Assembly (NCBI GenBank): GCA_947462335.1
Contig: OX381719.1
Location: 64,582,808 to 64,646,807 of the forward strand
Direction: 5' to 3'
Source of the DNA: Harmothoe impar
Lineage: Eukaryota; Annelida; Polychaeta; Phyllodocida; Polynoidae
Length of the DNA stretch: 64,000 bases
Of the stretch, positions 1-11,160 are shown piece after piece. Below the pieces are notes generated by a model that was not told where the DNA came from, made no database searches, and saw only the letters and a list, made by a program, of their open reading frames with translations. The position numbers and the translations under genes were made by a program. Each line of letters begins with the position of its first letter. Within the stretch, counting starts at the first letter, position 1.

Positions 1-191
1 TTTATCCTACCTGACAATGTTCTTAACAAACTTTTATCTTTTTTTATTTTAGAAACCTAACAAATGTGGACCATATGCTCAAAATACATTTTCTGTGTGA
101 ATGCCATTATAAAGCATATTGTGCTGATGTTAGATGAGAATGTATTTACTTTTCACTGTTTTCTCAGAAACAAACTCGGGACCCCCTGTTT
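1..191. other. Short gene-free flank
   Basis: I see no gene, splice signal or repeat boundary in this AT-rich stretch. Confidence 0.5.
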
Positions 192-211
192 TTTCCCTCA
201 TTTTCTGATAG

Positions 212-307
<96 letters not shown>

Positions 308-316
308 AATAAATAA

Positions 317-374
<58 letters not shown>

Positions 375-393
375 TATCAGAAAATGAGGGAAA
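192..393. repeat. AT microsatellite inside a palindrome
   Basis: A long (TA)n array is framed by inverted copies of the same single-copy-like sequence. The left arm, containing CCCTCATTTTCTGATAG, starts at 192, and its reverse complement ends at 393. The whole 200 bp can fold into one hairpin. It is either a MITE-like foldback element or an inverted duplication seeded in the TA tract. Confidence 0.75.
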
Positions 394-2278
394 TATATAC
401 CCTCTGAAACATCTGATATAAATATGGTGAAATCATAGTTACTTTAAGCCTATACCCGCAAGCCACATTAAATCCCTGATGTTGGTACAAGCATCATGGT
501 TTAAGGGTAAAATTACTCACTTACAGCGCATTCTAAATAGAACTCAGACGTCAGAGTTCAGAGGCCAAGCTAATACTGTAGTGGCTACAAATGTGATCTG
601 ATCTAAATTACTGGAAGTATCCAGAAGGAGTTATCTGTAGGCCATTCGAACTGATTCCACCCTATGTAGGGGCCATTTTAGTGGTAGCTTTGTCATAACT
701 GATATCACCTATAGAGTATGCCTGCTCTTCTTCAATTAACGCATGACAATTGACAAGCATTCCTTTTAGAAAGATACTCTGTGTAGAACTAAATACTTAA
801 CTCCCTCCAGGGCCCAATCTTGTGACATTAAGATTAAAACCCCTAGTCTCTCACTCTGCTACTTCTCAACCTTCCCTAGACAGGAGGACATGACAGTGAG
901 TGGCTGACCAATCATGGGGCAGCTGGGGGTTTACTGTCAGGGTCAGGGTCCCAGGAGGAGCTCCCTTATGTACACCAAGCTGTTTTTTAGGCTCTAGGGC
1001 TGTACAGCCCTGCAGTAAAGATACTGATCTATGACCAATGCAAGAAGAAGGCAGTGCTTGGATGAGGTAGTGATCTTACTATTCACGTACTATCAGTAGC
1101 CGTAACACTAACAAGTAATTTGATGCATAGGTCAGACCCCATGGGACAGCAGAGATGTAAGAGCCTGCTACTCATGTACAGATAAGCAAGAGGGATCAGC
1201 ACATTAACCAGGCATCAAACCAGGACCTGTAGAGCGGGCTATGGGTGGGGTTCCCTTGGGACAATATTTTTAGGACTGAGTTTTATCTGCAGACCTTACT
1301 TTTACACTGAGAGTTTACTCAGATCAAATAATAGTGGTTGTATAGAGCTTACTTATATTTTAGTATCACCAACTGCATGCCATGGTAAAGTGTCATCTTA
1401 TGTTGCATACTACCACGTTCTAGATGTAGATAGCTAGTGACAAACTACTGGTACATCACTAGCTAGAGGTCCAGTGCCTGACCAATTAATTCAAATGAAT
1501 CTTCTGTTATTATACTATTGCTTTTTAGTGGTAAACACTTCCTTTTGTACAGCCATCCTAGGGAGGCACAGAATACTCTTACTGTCCCCTCTACATGCAT
1601 GCAGTTTGTCTCTCATTTACTATACATCAGCCTGCGTAATGTATCATTGATTCGAGTATTCAAAAGGTCAATCCAATTGTTGTCTGACTAAAGTAGTTGA
1701 AAGATTTCATTAAATGCCTAAATTCAACCAAACCATTTGAAACCTTTGATTATGTGCCTCAATGTTCTTAAAGATTAAACATCATCCTTTGTGAGAACTT
1801 AAGTCTGTTATTGGCAGATCTCCGCAAACCAACCTCACCAATCTCAATTACTTCTACTACATCCAAATTGAAAGTTGATTTCTAAAAGCTTCTTGATCAA
1901 GCACTCAAGCATGGTCATACATTTTATTGACAGATTTGGAGAGTAGAAAAATGGGATTCAATAAATGACAGATGGTTAGTTGGCTTCTCCTTTCTGAGAC
2001 CTTGTCAAGAACAGAATGCGGTTTAGTGCAGTTCTTAAACATTGTATAATTGTACTTAAGCATATTACATTCTGTAATGTCTTTCATTTATGATTATAAT
2101 AGATCAATCAAGTGTGTTAGCATTACATTGCTGGTTATATATATTTTCAAGCTGTATTATAAGTTCTTTATGTTGCCAGGATAAATAAACAGGAACGGTG
2201 TATTTACATCTTCTCATACTCAAAAAAAGTCTAATCTGAAAACATGTCTTATGTTTAAACTGCCATGTCATTCATTGC
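394..2278. other. Gene-free stretch, nothing recognised
   Basis: No convincing coding region, RNA gene or sharply bounded repeat is visible. Short ORFs here lack codon bias, domains and splice context. The sequence resembles the diverged interspersed repeats seen elsewhere in the window, but I could not fix boundaries. Confidence 0.4.
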
Positions 2279-2338
2279 CATGATACATGAATGCAGCCCT
2301 CATGAAATGTTTAGCCAGTGCTGCATTCATGTATCATG
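2279..2338. repeat. Perfect 19-bp-arm hairpin
   Basis: Arms 2279-2297 and 2320-2338 are exact reverse complements (left arm CATGATACATGAATGCAGC) with a 22-nt loop. Related hairpins built on the same CATGATGC/GAATGCAGC words occur at 51620-51683 and 51715-51785, so this is a small repeated foldback family. It could be a miniature foldback element or a structured transcript; expression cannot be judged. Confidence 0.7.
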
Positions 2339-2429
2339 ATGACCATACTGTTGATGTACTCCTCAGTTGTCAACACGTTGTTGAGGCATCGTGAAGATGC
2401 CATGCATAAAGGTTTAAAGATCATGTAGC

Positions 2430-3430
2430 TTATTTTTTATTCAAAATAGTGTTCATCTCAACCTTAGTGTCACAAAATGGACAGTAGCCATCATAGATCA
2501 AACACACCAGTTTAAGTCAGGTGGAAATCCGATAACAGGAAATTTGTCTTTGCCATGGTTGTGTCATTAATAACACCTCTGGTTGATAAAAACTACCCTG
2601 TAATTTACTCCTCAGTGCAGTGGATACTGAATTGCAGAATTATAATTGTAGAAAAGCAATAATAAGGTTTAAAGGAATCATACAGGCAAATGTGGTGAGA
2701 GGGAAAATAACGTTGAAAGCATAGCAGCCGTGGAAATGCAGAAAAGCGAGGGAGTGTTGAATGATGGCTTGAGGGACAACCATGCAGGCATCAAGACATG
2801 ATGGGACACATACAGAGGCAGAGGGAGAGAGAGGTGGGCAGTCTAAATTGTGGAGTTCTGAAATGGCTTCAAGTTTTAAAGTTACTTATCTAGTGTTGCA
2901 TTCACCGGTCAGGAGGCAGCTGAGTGACATAACCACATTCATGATGTTAGAACTTGATTGCATGTTATGATAAAGCACTAAGAAAGTATATTAACATTCT
3001 TCTAAGGGTTCTTTTTCAGTTAACCATGAACATGCCTTACAATATGCATACCATGTATTCATCATAACAAAGTTCACAGGACAGTCTGGGCACGTCATGA
3101 ATAGCAGAGTGTGTAATCACCATAGCTATAAACCCGTCTGCCATCCGGACAACACTAAAACCTGAACGCAAAGTGTTTAGTCCCATGCCATGAATAGCAT
3201 GTTTCACGGAAATGTCTAGACATGCAATAAAAGTTTTTCCAGGAACTTGGTATCAGTACTCAAAGTGCAAGGCACAAGTGACATGTTTTTGCCTGGTGAA
3301 TATATTTTTCTGTTTCCACTGAAACAGTGCATATATAACTTAAGAGCGGTGACCTTGGAACATATTTATCTTTTTCCGCTGAAACTGTGTAAATATATCT
3401 TACTAGCGGTGGCCGTGGAAGTCCTTCAAT
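2430..3430. repeat. Diverged copy of the long interspersed repeat (part A)
   Basis: This stretch shares words and order with 18100-18360 and 49300-49500, for example the run around 'AAGTCAGGTGGAAA' followed by 'TAAAAACTACCCTG', and a later 'TAGACATGCAATAAAAG'. It is an older, more diverged member of the family found at 18-23 kb and 49-53 kb. Within it, 3299-3418 is a tandem duplication of a 60-bp unit. No coding region is supported. Confidence 0.5.
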
Positions 3431-3795
3431 GACCTCTGATGCTCTTGAAAGACCTTATAGTATCTGTAGTCCTGGATCCAATTCTCAAAAGGGCTCTAGA
3501 AACATGACTTTTTTTATAACCCTGTCCACAGTACGTTTCTTGATTGATTCATATTCCTAACATATGGAACTTGATTTTTCAGAACATTAACCCAAAATTA
3601 AAGTGTCCCAACATTATGCAAATTGAGGTCAAAGGTAAAATTCCATGTCAAATATAGAGATCGAGAAATGATACCTTTTCCCAATTTTCTCAGAGGCTCT
3701 TTCAGATGGGGACACGCCACAAGATACAGTGATAACCATGTATCAGTTCATCACTTTGCCAGCTGGACAGTATTCCTGCTCATACTTAAGGTCAT

Positions 3796-4432
3796 ATTAC
3801 AACCACTTATCATAGCAACAAACCAATAAGACCATTGCATCACTCGGGTCCAATATAGGGGGGATAGGTATGGTCAAAACTAAGCTGAGGATCCAGAAAA
3901 TGTGTGTTGCTAAGCAAATAAACAAAAAAAAAGGTCGTTGCTAGGCAACCACTTATCATAGCAACAAACCAATGAGACCATTGGATCCCTTGGGTCCAAA
4001 TTAGGGGGGATAGATATGGTCAAAACTAAGCTGAGGAGCTAGGAAATGTGTGTTGCTAAGCAAATAAACAAATAGAATGGCTGTTGCTAGGCAACCACTT
4101 ATCATAGCAATAAACCAATGAGACCAATGGATTCCTTGGGTAGGATATAGGGGGGGGTAGGTATAGCTATAATCCTTCTAGGAGCAGTATCTGTGATATG
4201 GGAGATTAGGTTCCTTTTATTTTTTAACCTAAATTCCTATTTATTTTGACTGAATAAGTAATAATTATGAAATTAAAGTCATCTTAGTAATTTGAGGATT
4301 CTGAAGCTAAGCTATGCGACTCAGATGTCTAGGAAAGTGATTTGAACTCCTTAGACATATGGCAATCCAAAAATGATGGTCTCCCTTAGTCCCAAAATTG
4401 GTACTGAAAATCTCATGGGCTCATGGACTATA
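3796..4432. repeat. Insertion with 146-bp tandem repeats
   Basis: This segment is absent from the right arm, where the flanking sequence runs straight through near 9405. It contains three tandem copies of a unit of about 146 bp beginning CCACTTATCATAGCAA at 3803, 3949 and 4094; the third is partial. Copies include 'GTTGCTAAGCAAATAAAC' and 'GTTGCTAGGCAACC'. It is a later insertion or arm-specific expansion. Confidence 0.65.
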
Positions 4433-4631
4433 TTTGTCAAGGTCAAAGTCCAAATTTACAGGAAAATAAGCATTATGCCTCCTGTTGTTTGTCCTCATTT
4501 CACCAATATACATGTTATGACCAAGCTATTTGTTTTCTGTGTAGACCCCATCAGTGTGCCCAAGATGTGCCCTTTTGAAAGTTCTAACCAACAGGTTTCC
4601 ATAGCAACAGGAGCCAATGTAATTTGACCTA

Positions 4632-4958
4632 AGGATGAGTCTGTTTATGCTATACATACATTCTTATTTATTTCTCATTACTGCCTGTCAGTAACCAAGT
4701 CAAACTATGAGATAATATTAATGCATATTGTGGGCATACATGACATGTTAGTGGATGACCTTGGTGAAGGTCAAAATGGCTTGAAACAAGGTCAAAGAGC
4801 TGAATCTCATGCAATTTCATAAGAAGTAAGGGGGCAAACTATTGTATGATGTATGCCCACAATATACATTAATATTATCCCATAGTTTGAATTGGTTACT
4901 GACAGGCAGTAGTGAGAAATAAATAAGAATGTATGTATAGCATAAATAGACTCATCCT
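4632..4958. mobile_element. TA-flanked MITE, about 327 bp
   Basis: Arms of about 107 bp (4632-4738 and 4853-4958) are near-perfect reverse complements. They start AGGATGAGTC and end GACTCATCCT (the left-end T/C variants differ slightly) and are bounded by TA on both sides. The equivalent place in the other TIR arm, near 9190-9200, lacks the element and reads through a single TA-like site. That is direct empty-site evidence for insertion with a TA duplication, as in Tc1/mariner-type MITEs. No ORF is present. Confidence 0.75.
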
Positions 4959-5809
4959 TATAGTCCGGTGGCGGAACAAGGATTTGGGGCCTGACCCGGA
5001 ATTCTCTGATATAGTTTTTTTCTCTGCTGATTCTTCATCTTGGGGGTCTGGGTAGCCGTTTCCTACGTGATGTATTTGTGACGGCTTTGGGGAAATTGAG
5101 ATATTCAAGATGGCCGCCACAATTCAATAAAACTCTTGAAAATTGCATATCTCAACTTCTAATTTACTTAGAGACACAAAAAAAAGGTCTGAAAGTACAT
5201 TTCTGTGGTCAGAGAATCCAATCATGCCATCTAAAATCATAAATATGGCAGCCATTTTGCATTTTATCCAAGATGGCTGCCGGAATTCAATAACAATCAT
5301 AAGAAGTGCATATCTCTGCTTCTAATCAACTTAGAGATACAAATGAAAGGTCTAAAAGTATGTTGCTGTGGTCAGGGAATCCAATTATGCCATCTAGAAT
5401 CATGTAGATGGCAGCCATTTGAAATATATTCAAAATGGCTGCCGAAATTCAATAAAGAATCTTGAAAGTACATATCTCTGCTTAGAATCAACTTAGTGAC
5501 ACAAATAAAAGCTCTGAACGCATATTTCTGTGGTCAGGGAATCCAATCATGCCATTTAAAATTTTGAATAATTGATGATATAACCCAAAAACTGGTCAAA
5601 GGTCTACACAAATTGAGAAAATGTAAGATTTGAATAAACATAAGACATTTATAGCGAGATTATCTGTCATGGCGACAGATTAAGGGATGGAATATGAACT
5701 AACTAATGAATCAGAGATAGCTGTTGGATGGTCACAATCTGCAACAGGTTATTCCCAAAACATAATACACTGGCCCACTACAGCCCCCACCCACAATAGA
5801 TCCTCCAAT

Positions 5810-7284
5810 AGCAAAAGTGCATTACAGAGGACATTCAGAATGCTTTAAAGCATACAAGAAAGTTGTATGTGAGCAAGACCTGGACTCTCAGTTTTTTCAA
5901 GATATAAACCAGTCCATGGCTACAATACTGGTATTTTCAGACCAATGTGATATCCCTTCCATTAATGGACAAATCACCTGCAGACTGAAATATCATAATG
6001 AGACTCATGATGAAGGCCAAACAACTTATTAAATCAACAGGCCAATTCTACATAATATTCACTGCAGATCAACAGCTGTATCATATAGCTGTCCATGTAT
6101 TCTGGGATAAGCAGGCCTTGTTAAGCAATCTTTGCTTCTAAAGGTGGAATGCATGTCCTCATGAGTACGATATAGACAAGCTGATCACAGACAGAGCATT
6201 TTGAATGAGCCATTGTACCAGGCATCATAGTAGGACAGCCAAGCTCTGGTAAGGTGCCTAATTGAACCCATTTTCATAGTTATGAGATATGTAAGAGCTA
6301 AGCAAGACTCTGACTGACTAATGTATCAAGCATGTGTCAAGGATATGATACCTTTGTTCTTTGCCACCAACTACTATAGCCATCCGAGACATGCATCATA
6401 ATATATGAGATCCATGAATGATTTGCCTGATGATTTGTGTGAAGCTTACACGAAAGGCCAACAAGTGACATTGTTATTGAGTCAACCATCATGAGGTAGA
6501 AACATTCCCCAGGGGGAATCAATGGAACTACCTTGGATCTGGAAACCCTTAAAACCAGAACATTCTCTCATGTAAAGAGGTTGTCAAGGGCTTTAGCATA
6601 GATGTATTGGAGAATAAAGGAGAAGCACCTCATGAAATCCAACATAAAGAAGATATGAAATCAATAATCAAGACAGATGCAAGCAACAGAAAAGTATTGC
6701 GGGACAAACTAGAGAGACAGATTGACCCTCTACAGAGCAAAGAATTTCCCAATGGTGTTCTGAACATTGTCACAGGAAAGGTGGTGGTCAATCCATCCAT
6801 GAATGTGGACCATTCTGTTAGGCTGTGCGAAGAGCAAAATGGAGGAATTTGAAAACGGATGGATTCCATGACAGAATCAGTAATATCAAGGTTGCTGACA
6901 CAATAGTGTATGCCATTGAAATGATCCATGTGAGGGCTGTGAGTCTTCACTGTAATTTATGGGCTTATGACACAAAGAATTTAATGGCTCATGAGTTGTT
7001 ACCACAGTCCACTCTAGACAATGCCTGATGATCTGGGAAATATGACGGAGGCAAAATCTTATGCAGTTCTCAAGAATACACTCAGAGTCAAGATGTCAGA
7101 TAGGCATTACAGTGCAAATGCTGCATGTCTTGATGGCTGTGTTGCACTTTGGGCCACATACCACAAGTCAATATGGAAACATGCCAATCAGATTCATATT
7201 CTTCAACTAGATCCTGTACAGTATGGCTTGGTTAGGGATGACTCCTCGAACTTGTTGATTTATGATCTCTCTATGTATACATGA
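5810..7284 (+). pseudogene. Degenerate repeat-associated coding region
   Basis: Several short open segments in different frames (about 5817-6032, 6607-6852, 6825-7028, 7021-7284) read as pieces of one protein broken by stops and frameshifts. Notable fragments are 'NGVLNIVTGKVVVNPSMNVD', followed by a basic/helical stretch, 'LLPQSTLD' and 'LDGCVALWATYHKS'. From memory these resemble a long, uncharacterised ORF family that recurs in animal repeats, but I cannot name its function. The position inside the TIR element suggests it is the element's lost coding region or a nested passenger. Confidence 0.45.
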
Positions 7285-7892
7285 ATATACTTTCTTGTTT
7301 GACTATAGCAGAGGTTTACCACATCCTCAAGTGTGGCTTTCTATTTAGATAAATGTTTAGTGCCAAACAAAAATAATAACTCTCTGATCTCCAAAACAGT
7401 TGCTGAAATTGTTTCTCTTTCCCAAGCTAATCAGATACACCTGTGATAGCTCACTACTTTGCAAATCTCAGAGATACAGTTGCCACAATACACAATATCT
7501 TGTACAATTTTACCAGAGAACAGCTACAAGGACATACTAGTTATGTGGATGGGGAAGGAGGAGTGTCTTGTTAACTCACCAGAAAACGGCAGATTAAGGC
7601 CCAAGACTCAGAACTATTAACATATAGGGTTATATTGAGGTTAATATGAGAATTGGTAATTGTGATACATGTTTACAAATGACTGATTTGCAATCTGTAT
7701 GGAATTTCCGTTCATATGGTACCTTAATAACAGGTCATATCTTTTCAAAAGATTTGTTGAGGGTGCTCAGGATAATAGTATTTATAACCAAAAATGCCCT
7801 CCTCAAAGTGCATTTATGCACTAGCCATTATTTACCAGGTAGTGCAATAATGCAATAGCCGGCAGGAAAGATTTAATGCACCAAAACACATG

Positions 7893-8454
7893 TACCGTAA
7901 AACCTCGCGTATTAGCCGCACCCCGACTTTGGGCCAATCCTATAAGCCGCAGAGCCCTTCTGAATCACCCCTGGGAAAAACTCGCGTATTAGCCGCACCC
8001 CAAACTTTGGTCTAGTGGACCTTTTAATAGTGCCATACTAAGTTACAATGACCCTGAGCACCGGTCTTGCAGTAACAGCTTTCTCTGACGGGGAGGGGGC
8101 GTGGGTGGTAGTGTGTGGCTTAGGGGGGGGGGGGACAGCTTTCTTACCCCCCTCCCCCCCCGACATGTAGTACAGCTATGTGGTGGTCCCCTATCAAAGG
8201 TTTGAAAATAAAGCATTGACACTGCACACTCAGCTTTGTCAGCGGTTTTACCCCCCCCCCCCCCACCCCCTTGCACCCTCAGCAGTTCCTGCAGCTCCTA
8301 GGGTCATATCAAGGTTATTCTATAGTGATTTTGGAAATCATACTTTGGGAAAACTCGCGATTAAGCCACACCCTGACTTTGGGCCGATCCTATAAGCCGC
8401 ATAAGCGATCTGACTCGGGTACTAGCCGCAGCTTCTGTGCAAGGTTTTACGGTA
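7893..8454. mobile_element. MITE with TACCGTAAAACCT termini
   Basis: The segment starts TACCGTAAAACCTCGCG and ends AAGGTTTTACGGTA, giving inverted termini of about 13 bp inside a TA duplication. Subterminal sequence repeats the theme 'CGTATTAGCCGCACCCC' in both orientations. The middle is dominated by poly-G and poly-C runs and carries no credible gene; the short ORFs there are low-complexity artefacts. It is most likely a non-autonomous Tc1/mariner-like element. Confidence 0.65.
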
Positions 8455-8582
8455 TGTCCTTATATTTTGGTTCCATCTATGTGATCAAATTACATCTCAT
8501 CATTAATAAATGAAGATTTTCACTGTGATAACTTTGTTTTACAGTATGCCTCATATAGACCATGTGGCACACATGGTGCAAA

Positions 8583-9733
8583 CTGATGAATAATTCAAAA
8601 TGGCTGCCATAAACATGATTTTAAATGGAATGATTGGATTCTCTGACCACAGAAGTATACTTTCAGAGCTTTTATTTGTGTCTCTAAGTTGATTCTAAGC
8701 AGAGATATGCACCGTTCAAGATTCTTTATTGAATTTTGGCAGCCATCTACATGATTCTAGATGGCATAATTAAATTCCCTGATCACAGAAACATACTTTT
8801 AGACCTTTTCATTTGTATCTCTAAGTTGATAAGAAGCAGAGATATGCACTTTTAATGATTTTTATTGAATTCCGGCAGCCATCTTGGATAAAATGCAAAA
8901 TGGCTGCCATATACATTATTTTAGATGGCATGATCGGATTCTCTGACCACAGAAATGTACTTTTAGACCTTTTATTTGTATCCCTAAGTAGATTAGAAGT
9001 TGAGATACGCACATTTCAACATTTTTATTGAATTGTGGTGGCCATCTTGAATATCTCAATTTCCCCAAAGCCGTCATGAATAAATCACGTAGGAAATGGT
9101 CACCCAGACCCCCTAGATGAAGAATCAGCGGAGAAAAAAACTATATCGGAGAATTCTGGGTCAGGCCTGAAATCCTTGTTCCACCACTAGACTATTAGGT
9201 CAAATTACATTGGCTCCTGCTGCTATGGAAACCTGTTGGTTAGAACTTTCAAAAGAGAAAATCTTTGGCACATTGATGGGGTCTACACAGAAAACAAATA
9301 GCTTGGCCATAACATGTATATTGGTGAAATGGGGACAAACAACAAGAGGCATAATGCTTATTTTCCTGTAAATTTGGACTTTGACCTTGACAAATATGAC
9401 CTTAAATATGAGCAGGAATACTGTCTAGCTGGCAAGGTGATGAACTGATACATGGTTATCACTGTATCTTGTGGCGTGTCCCTATCTGAAACGGCCTCTG
9501 AGAAAATTGGGAAAAGGTATTATTTCTCGATCTCTATATTTGACATGGAATTTTACCTTTGACCTCAATTTGCATAATGTTGGAACACTTTAATTTTGGG
9601 TTAATGTTCTGAAAAATCAAGTTCCATATGTTAGGAATATGAATCAATCAAGAAACGTACTGTGGACAGGGTTTTATAAAAACTCATTCAGATTTGGCCT
9701 TAGATCTAGGACTACATGTGGCATCTGAGGTTA
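8583..9733. repeat. Right terminal inverted repeat arm
   Basis: This is the reverse complement of the left arm at 3431-5575, without the left arm's two insertions. It therefore preserves the pre-insertion state of both sites. Confidence 0.7.
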
Positions 9734-9951
9734 GAGAACCTAGTAAAATTACAGACAAAGACATCTGAAACACATAGATCTGAGTTATACCAAAATCAAA
9801 GGTGATCAAATCTAGTATTTCACTTGAGAGTGCCAGCTCCATCGATTGCTATCAATTATGGAAATGATGTCAGTTGGCAAGTAATGAGCTATAGACACCG
9901 ACAGGTAGACAATAGCCAAATGCCATTTCTAGCCAAGGGGCTCCCAAAATA

Positions 9952-10149
9952 TAGGAAATATAACTAGTATAGTTATATGAGTAAAGCAGCGATAAACTGC
10001 ACTCCTATATATATATATTGGACTCAATTACTAAACTAACTGCAAGTTGCCAGGAACGGCCACGGGTGGCGCTCAGGTCGGGGCTGGCATATATACCCGG
10101 GACCGCGTGGCACTTCTCCCACCTGCAGTTTGGACTTACTTGTTCCACC
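9952..10149 (+). repeat. Split direct repeat A1 (5' end and promoter)
   Basis: This matches A2 at 14921-15184 apart from segments missing here. It contains a TATA-like 'GGCATATATACCC' near 10087 and ends at the Kozak-like CCACCATGG that starts the first ORF, so it probably supplies the promoter and 5' leader. Confidence 0.8.
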
Positions 10150-11160
10150 ATGGCTGAGGCTAAGGACATTACTTGCTCTGGTTGTGGTTGTCGTCACACC
10201 AGGCCTGGTGGTACAATGTGTACATATTACCGTATGGCTGTGGAGAAGGCGGTCGGACTGGGCAAGACAAAGGCGGAGGTGAGTGAGTTTTTACCGGCTA
10301 TTATTGAGGAATACAAGTTGGCATTGGCAACAGGGAAGGAGCCGGGGACTCTGGTGTCTGAAATGTCAGTGGGGGATTTGTTGGATATTGTGGAGGCTCA
10401 GCGTCAACAGATAGATGCATTGTTGTTGAACCTCCCTAGGACTAACCCGCCAGGCCCTCAACCCGACCCTACACCGGGCCCTGTCCCAGGTCCTCAGCCC
10501 GGCCCTCAGCCATCACCAGGCCCTCAACCTAACCCGCCCCATGCCCCGGGAGTTCCACTTTGGGTTGGTGACGCAGGTGCCCCGGGAGTCATATTTGTTC
10601 AGCAGGCTTCGCCTGCCGACATGAGACGTCGTAAGTTGAAGACATATGACATTGAGCCTTACTTCTGTTACCATAAGTCTGATCAGGATAGAAGTGTAGA
10701 GGATGTCATTGCGGCCAATTTGGGTTTAATTGCCCATTTATCGGCATCACAGGTGCCGGTGGATGGGCTGTTGGCCCATGTTCGTTTTCTCACAGAAAAA
10801 TCTAAAGTGTACAAGACATTGGCCCTGACCCAGTATGATTTGGCAGTGAGGGAAAAGGCAGAGTTTGTGGGGCCGGACTCATTGTGTTATGGGGATGACG
10901 AACTGTCAAAACATTATTTGGGGGTTGAGAGCCTGCTGCCACCGAGGCATGATTCCAATGCTGGAGGTAAGGGGCAGGGGAAGACCAAGTCGAAGAAGGG
11001 TGGCCAGTCTGGGCTACCCCCAGGCCTGTGCTGGAGATGGAATGTGGGCAAGACTTGTCGTCGTTCACCCTGTGCCCACAAACACATATGCACCAGTTGC
11101 TATGGCGACCACCAGAGTATCCACTGTACTGGTGGTCAGCAGGCTCACCCCCCTTCATAA
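10150..11160 (+). CDS. Gag-like ORF1 of the Ngaro-like element
   Basis: The predicted 336-residue protein starts at the ATG in CCACCATGG; the frame is open further upstream but has no ATG there. An N-terminal cysteine cluster (CSGCGCRH...C) is followed by a helical region, then a proline-rich linker of repeated PGPQP units at roughly residues 98-140. After that comes a conserved-looking central domain. The C-terminus has a CCCH-type zinc-finger pattern (C-x8-C-x4-C-x-H, around CWRWNVGKTC) and a further C/H cluster. By position and zinc fingers it should be the nucleocapsid-like RNA-binding Gag. It ends in TAA at 11158-11160, and the same frame stays open directly after the stop into the RT ORF. 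Confidence 0.8.
   Translation: MAEAKDITCSGCGCRHTRPGGTMCTYYRMAVEKAVGLGKTKAEVSEFLPAIIEEYKLALATGKEPGTLVSEMSVGDLLDIVEAQRQQIDALLLNLPRTNPPGPQPDPTPGPVPGPQPGPQPSPGPQPNPPHAPGVPLWVGDAGAPGVIFVQQASPADMRRRKLKTYDIEPYFCYHKSDQDRSVEDVIAANLGLIAHLSASQVPVDGLLAHVRFLTEKSKVYKTLALTQYDLAVREKAEFVGPDSLCYGDDELSKHYLGVESLLPPRHDSNAGGKGQGKTKSKKGGQSGLPPGLCWRWNVGKTCRRSPCAHKHICTSCYGDHQSIHCTGGQQAHPPS

Larger units (their letters stand above)
3431..5575. repeat. Left terminal inverted repeat arm (with insertions)
   Basis: This pairs with 8583-9733 in reverse orientation. Compared with the right arm it carries two extra segments, at about 3796-4432 and at 4632-4958. Near 5122, 5284 and 5446 it contains three tandem units of about 162 bp that are mirrored in the right arm. 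Confidence 0.7.
3431..9733. mobile_element. Large TIR element with decayed interior
   Basis: Two long arms in opposite orientation bound this segment: 3431-5575 and 8583-9733. Matching runs include the stretch at 3525-3790 and its reverse complement at 9400-9690, and a block of about 160-bp internal repeats rich in 'ATGGCTGCC' and 'ATTCAATAA'. The right arm is about 1.15 kb; the left is longer only because it received two later insertions. The 3-kb interior holds a broken coding region and another MITE. This layout suggests a DNA transposon with long terminal inverted repeats. I could not find a clear target-site duplication, and no transposase is readable, so the superfamily is unassigned. 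Confidence 0.65.

Noticed and set aside
10018..10149. Upstream extension of the Ngaro Gag ORF
   Set aside because: The frame is open but starts at TTG inside the A1 repeat, which is promoter and leader; the ATG at 10150 has a strong Kozak context.
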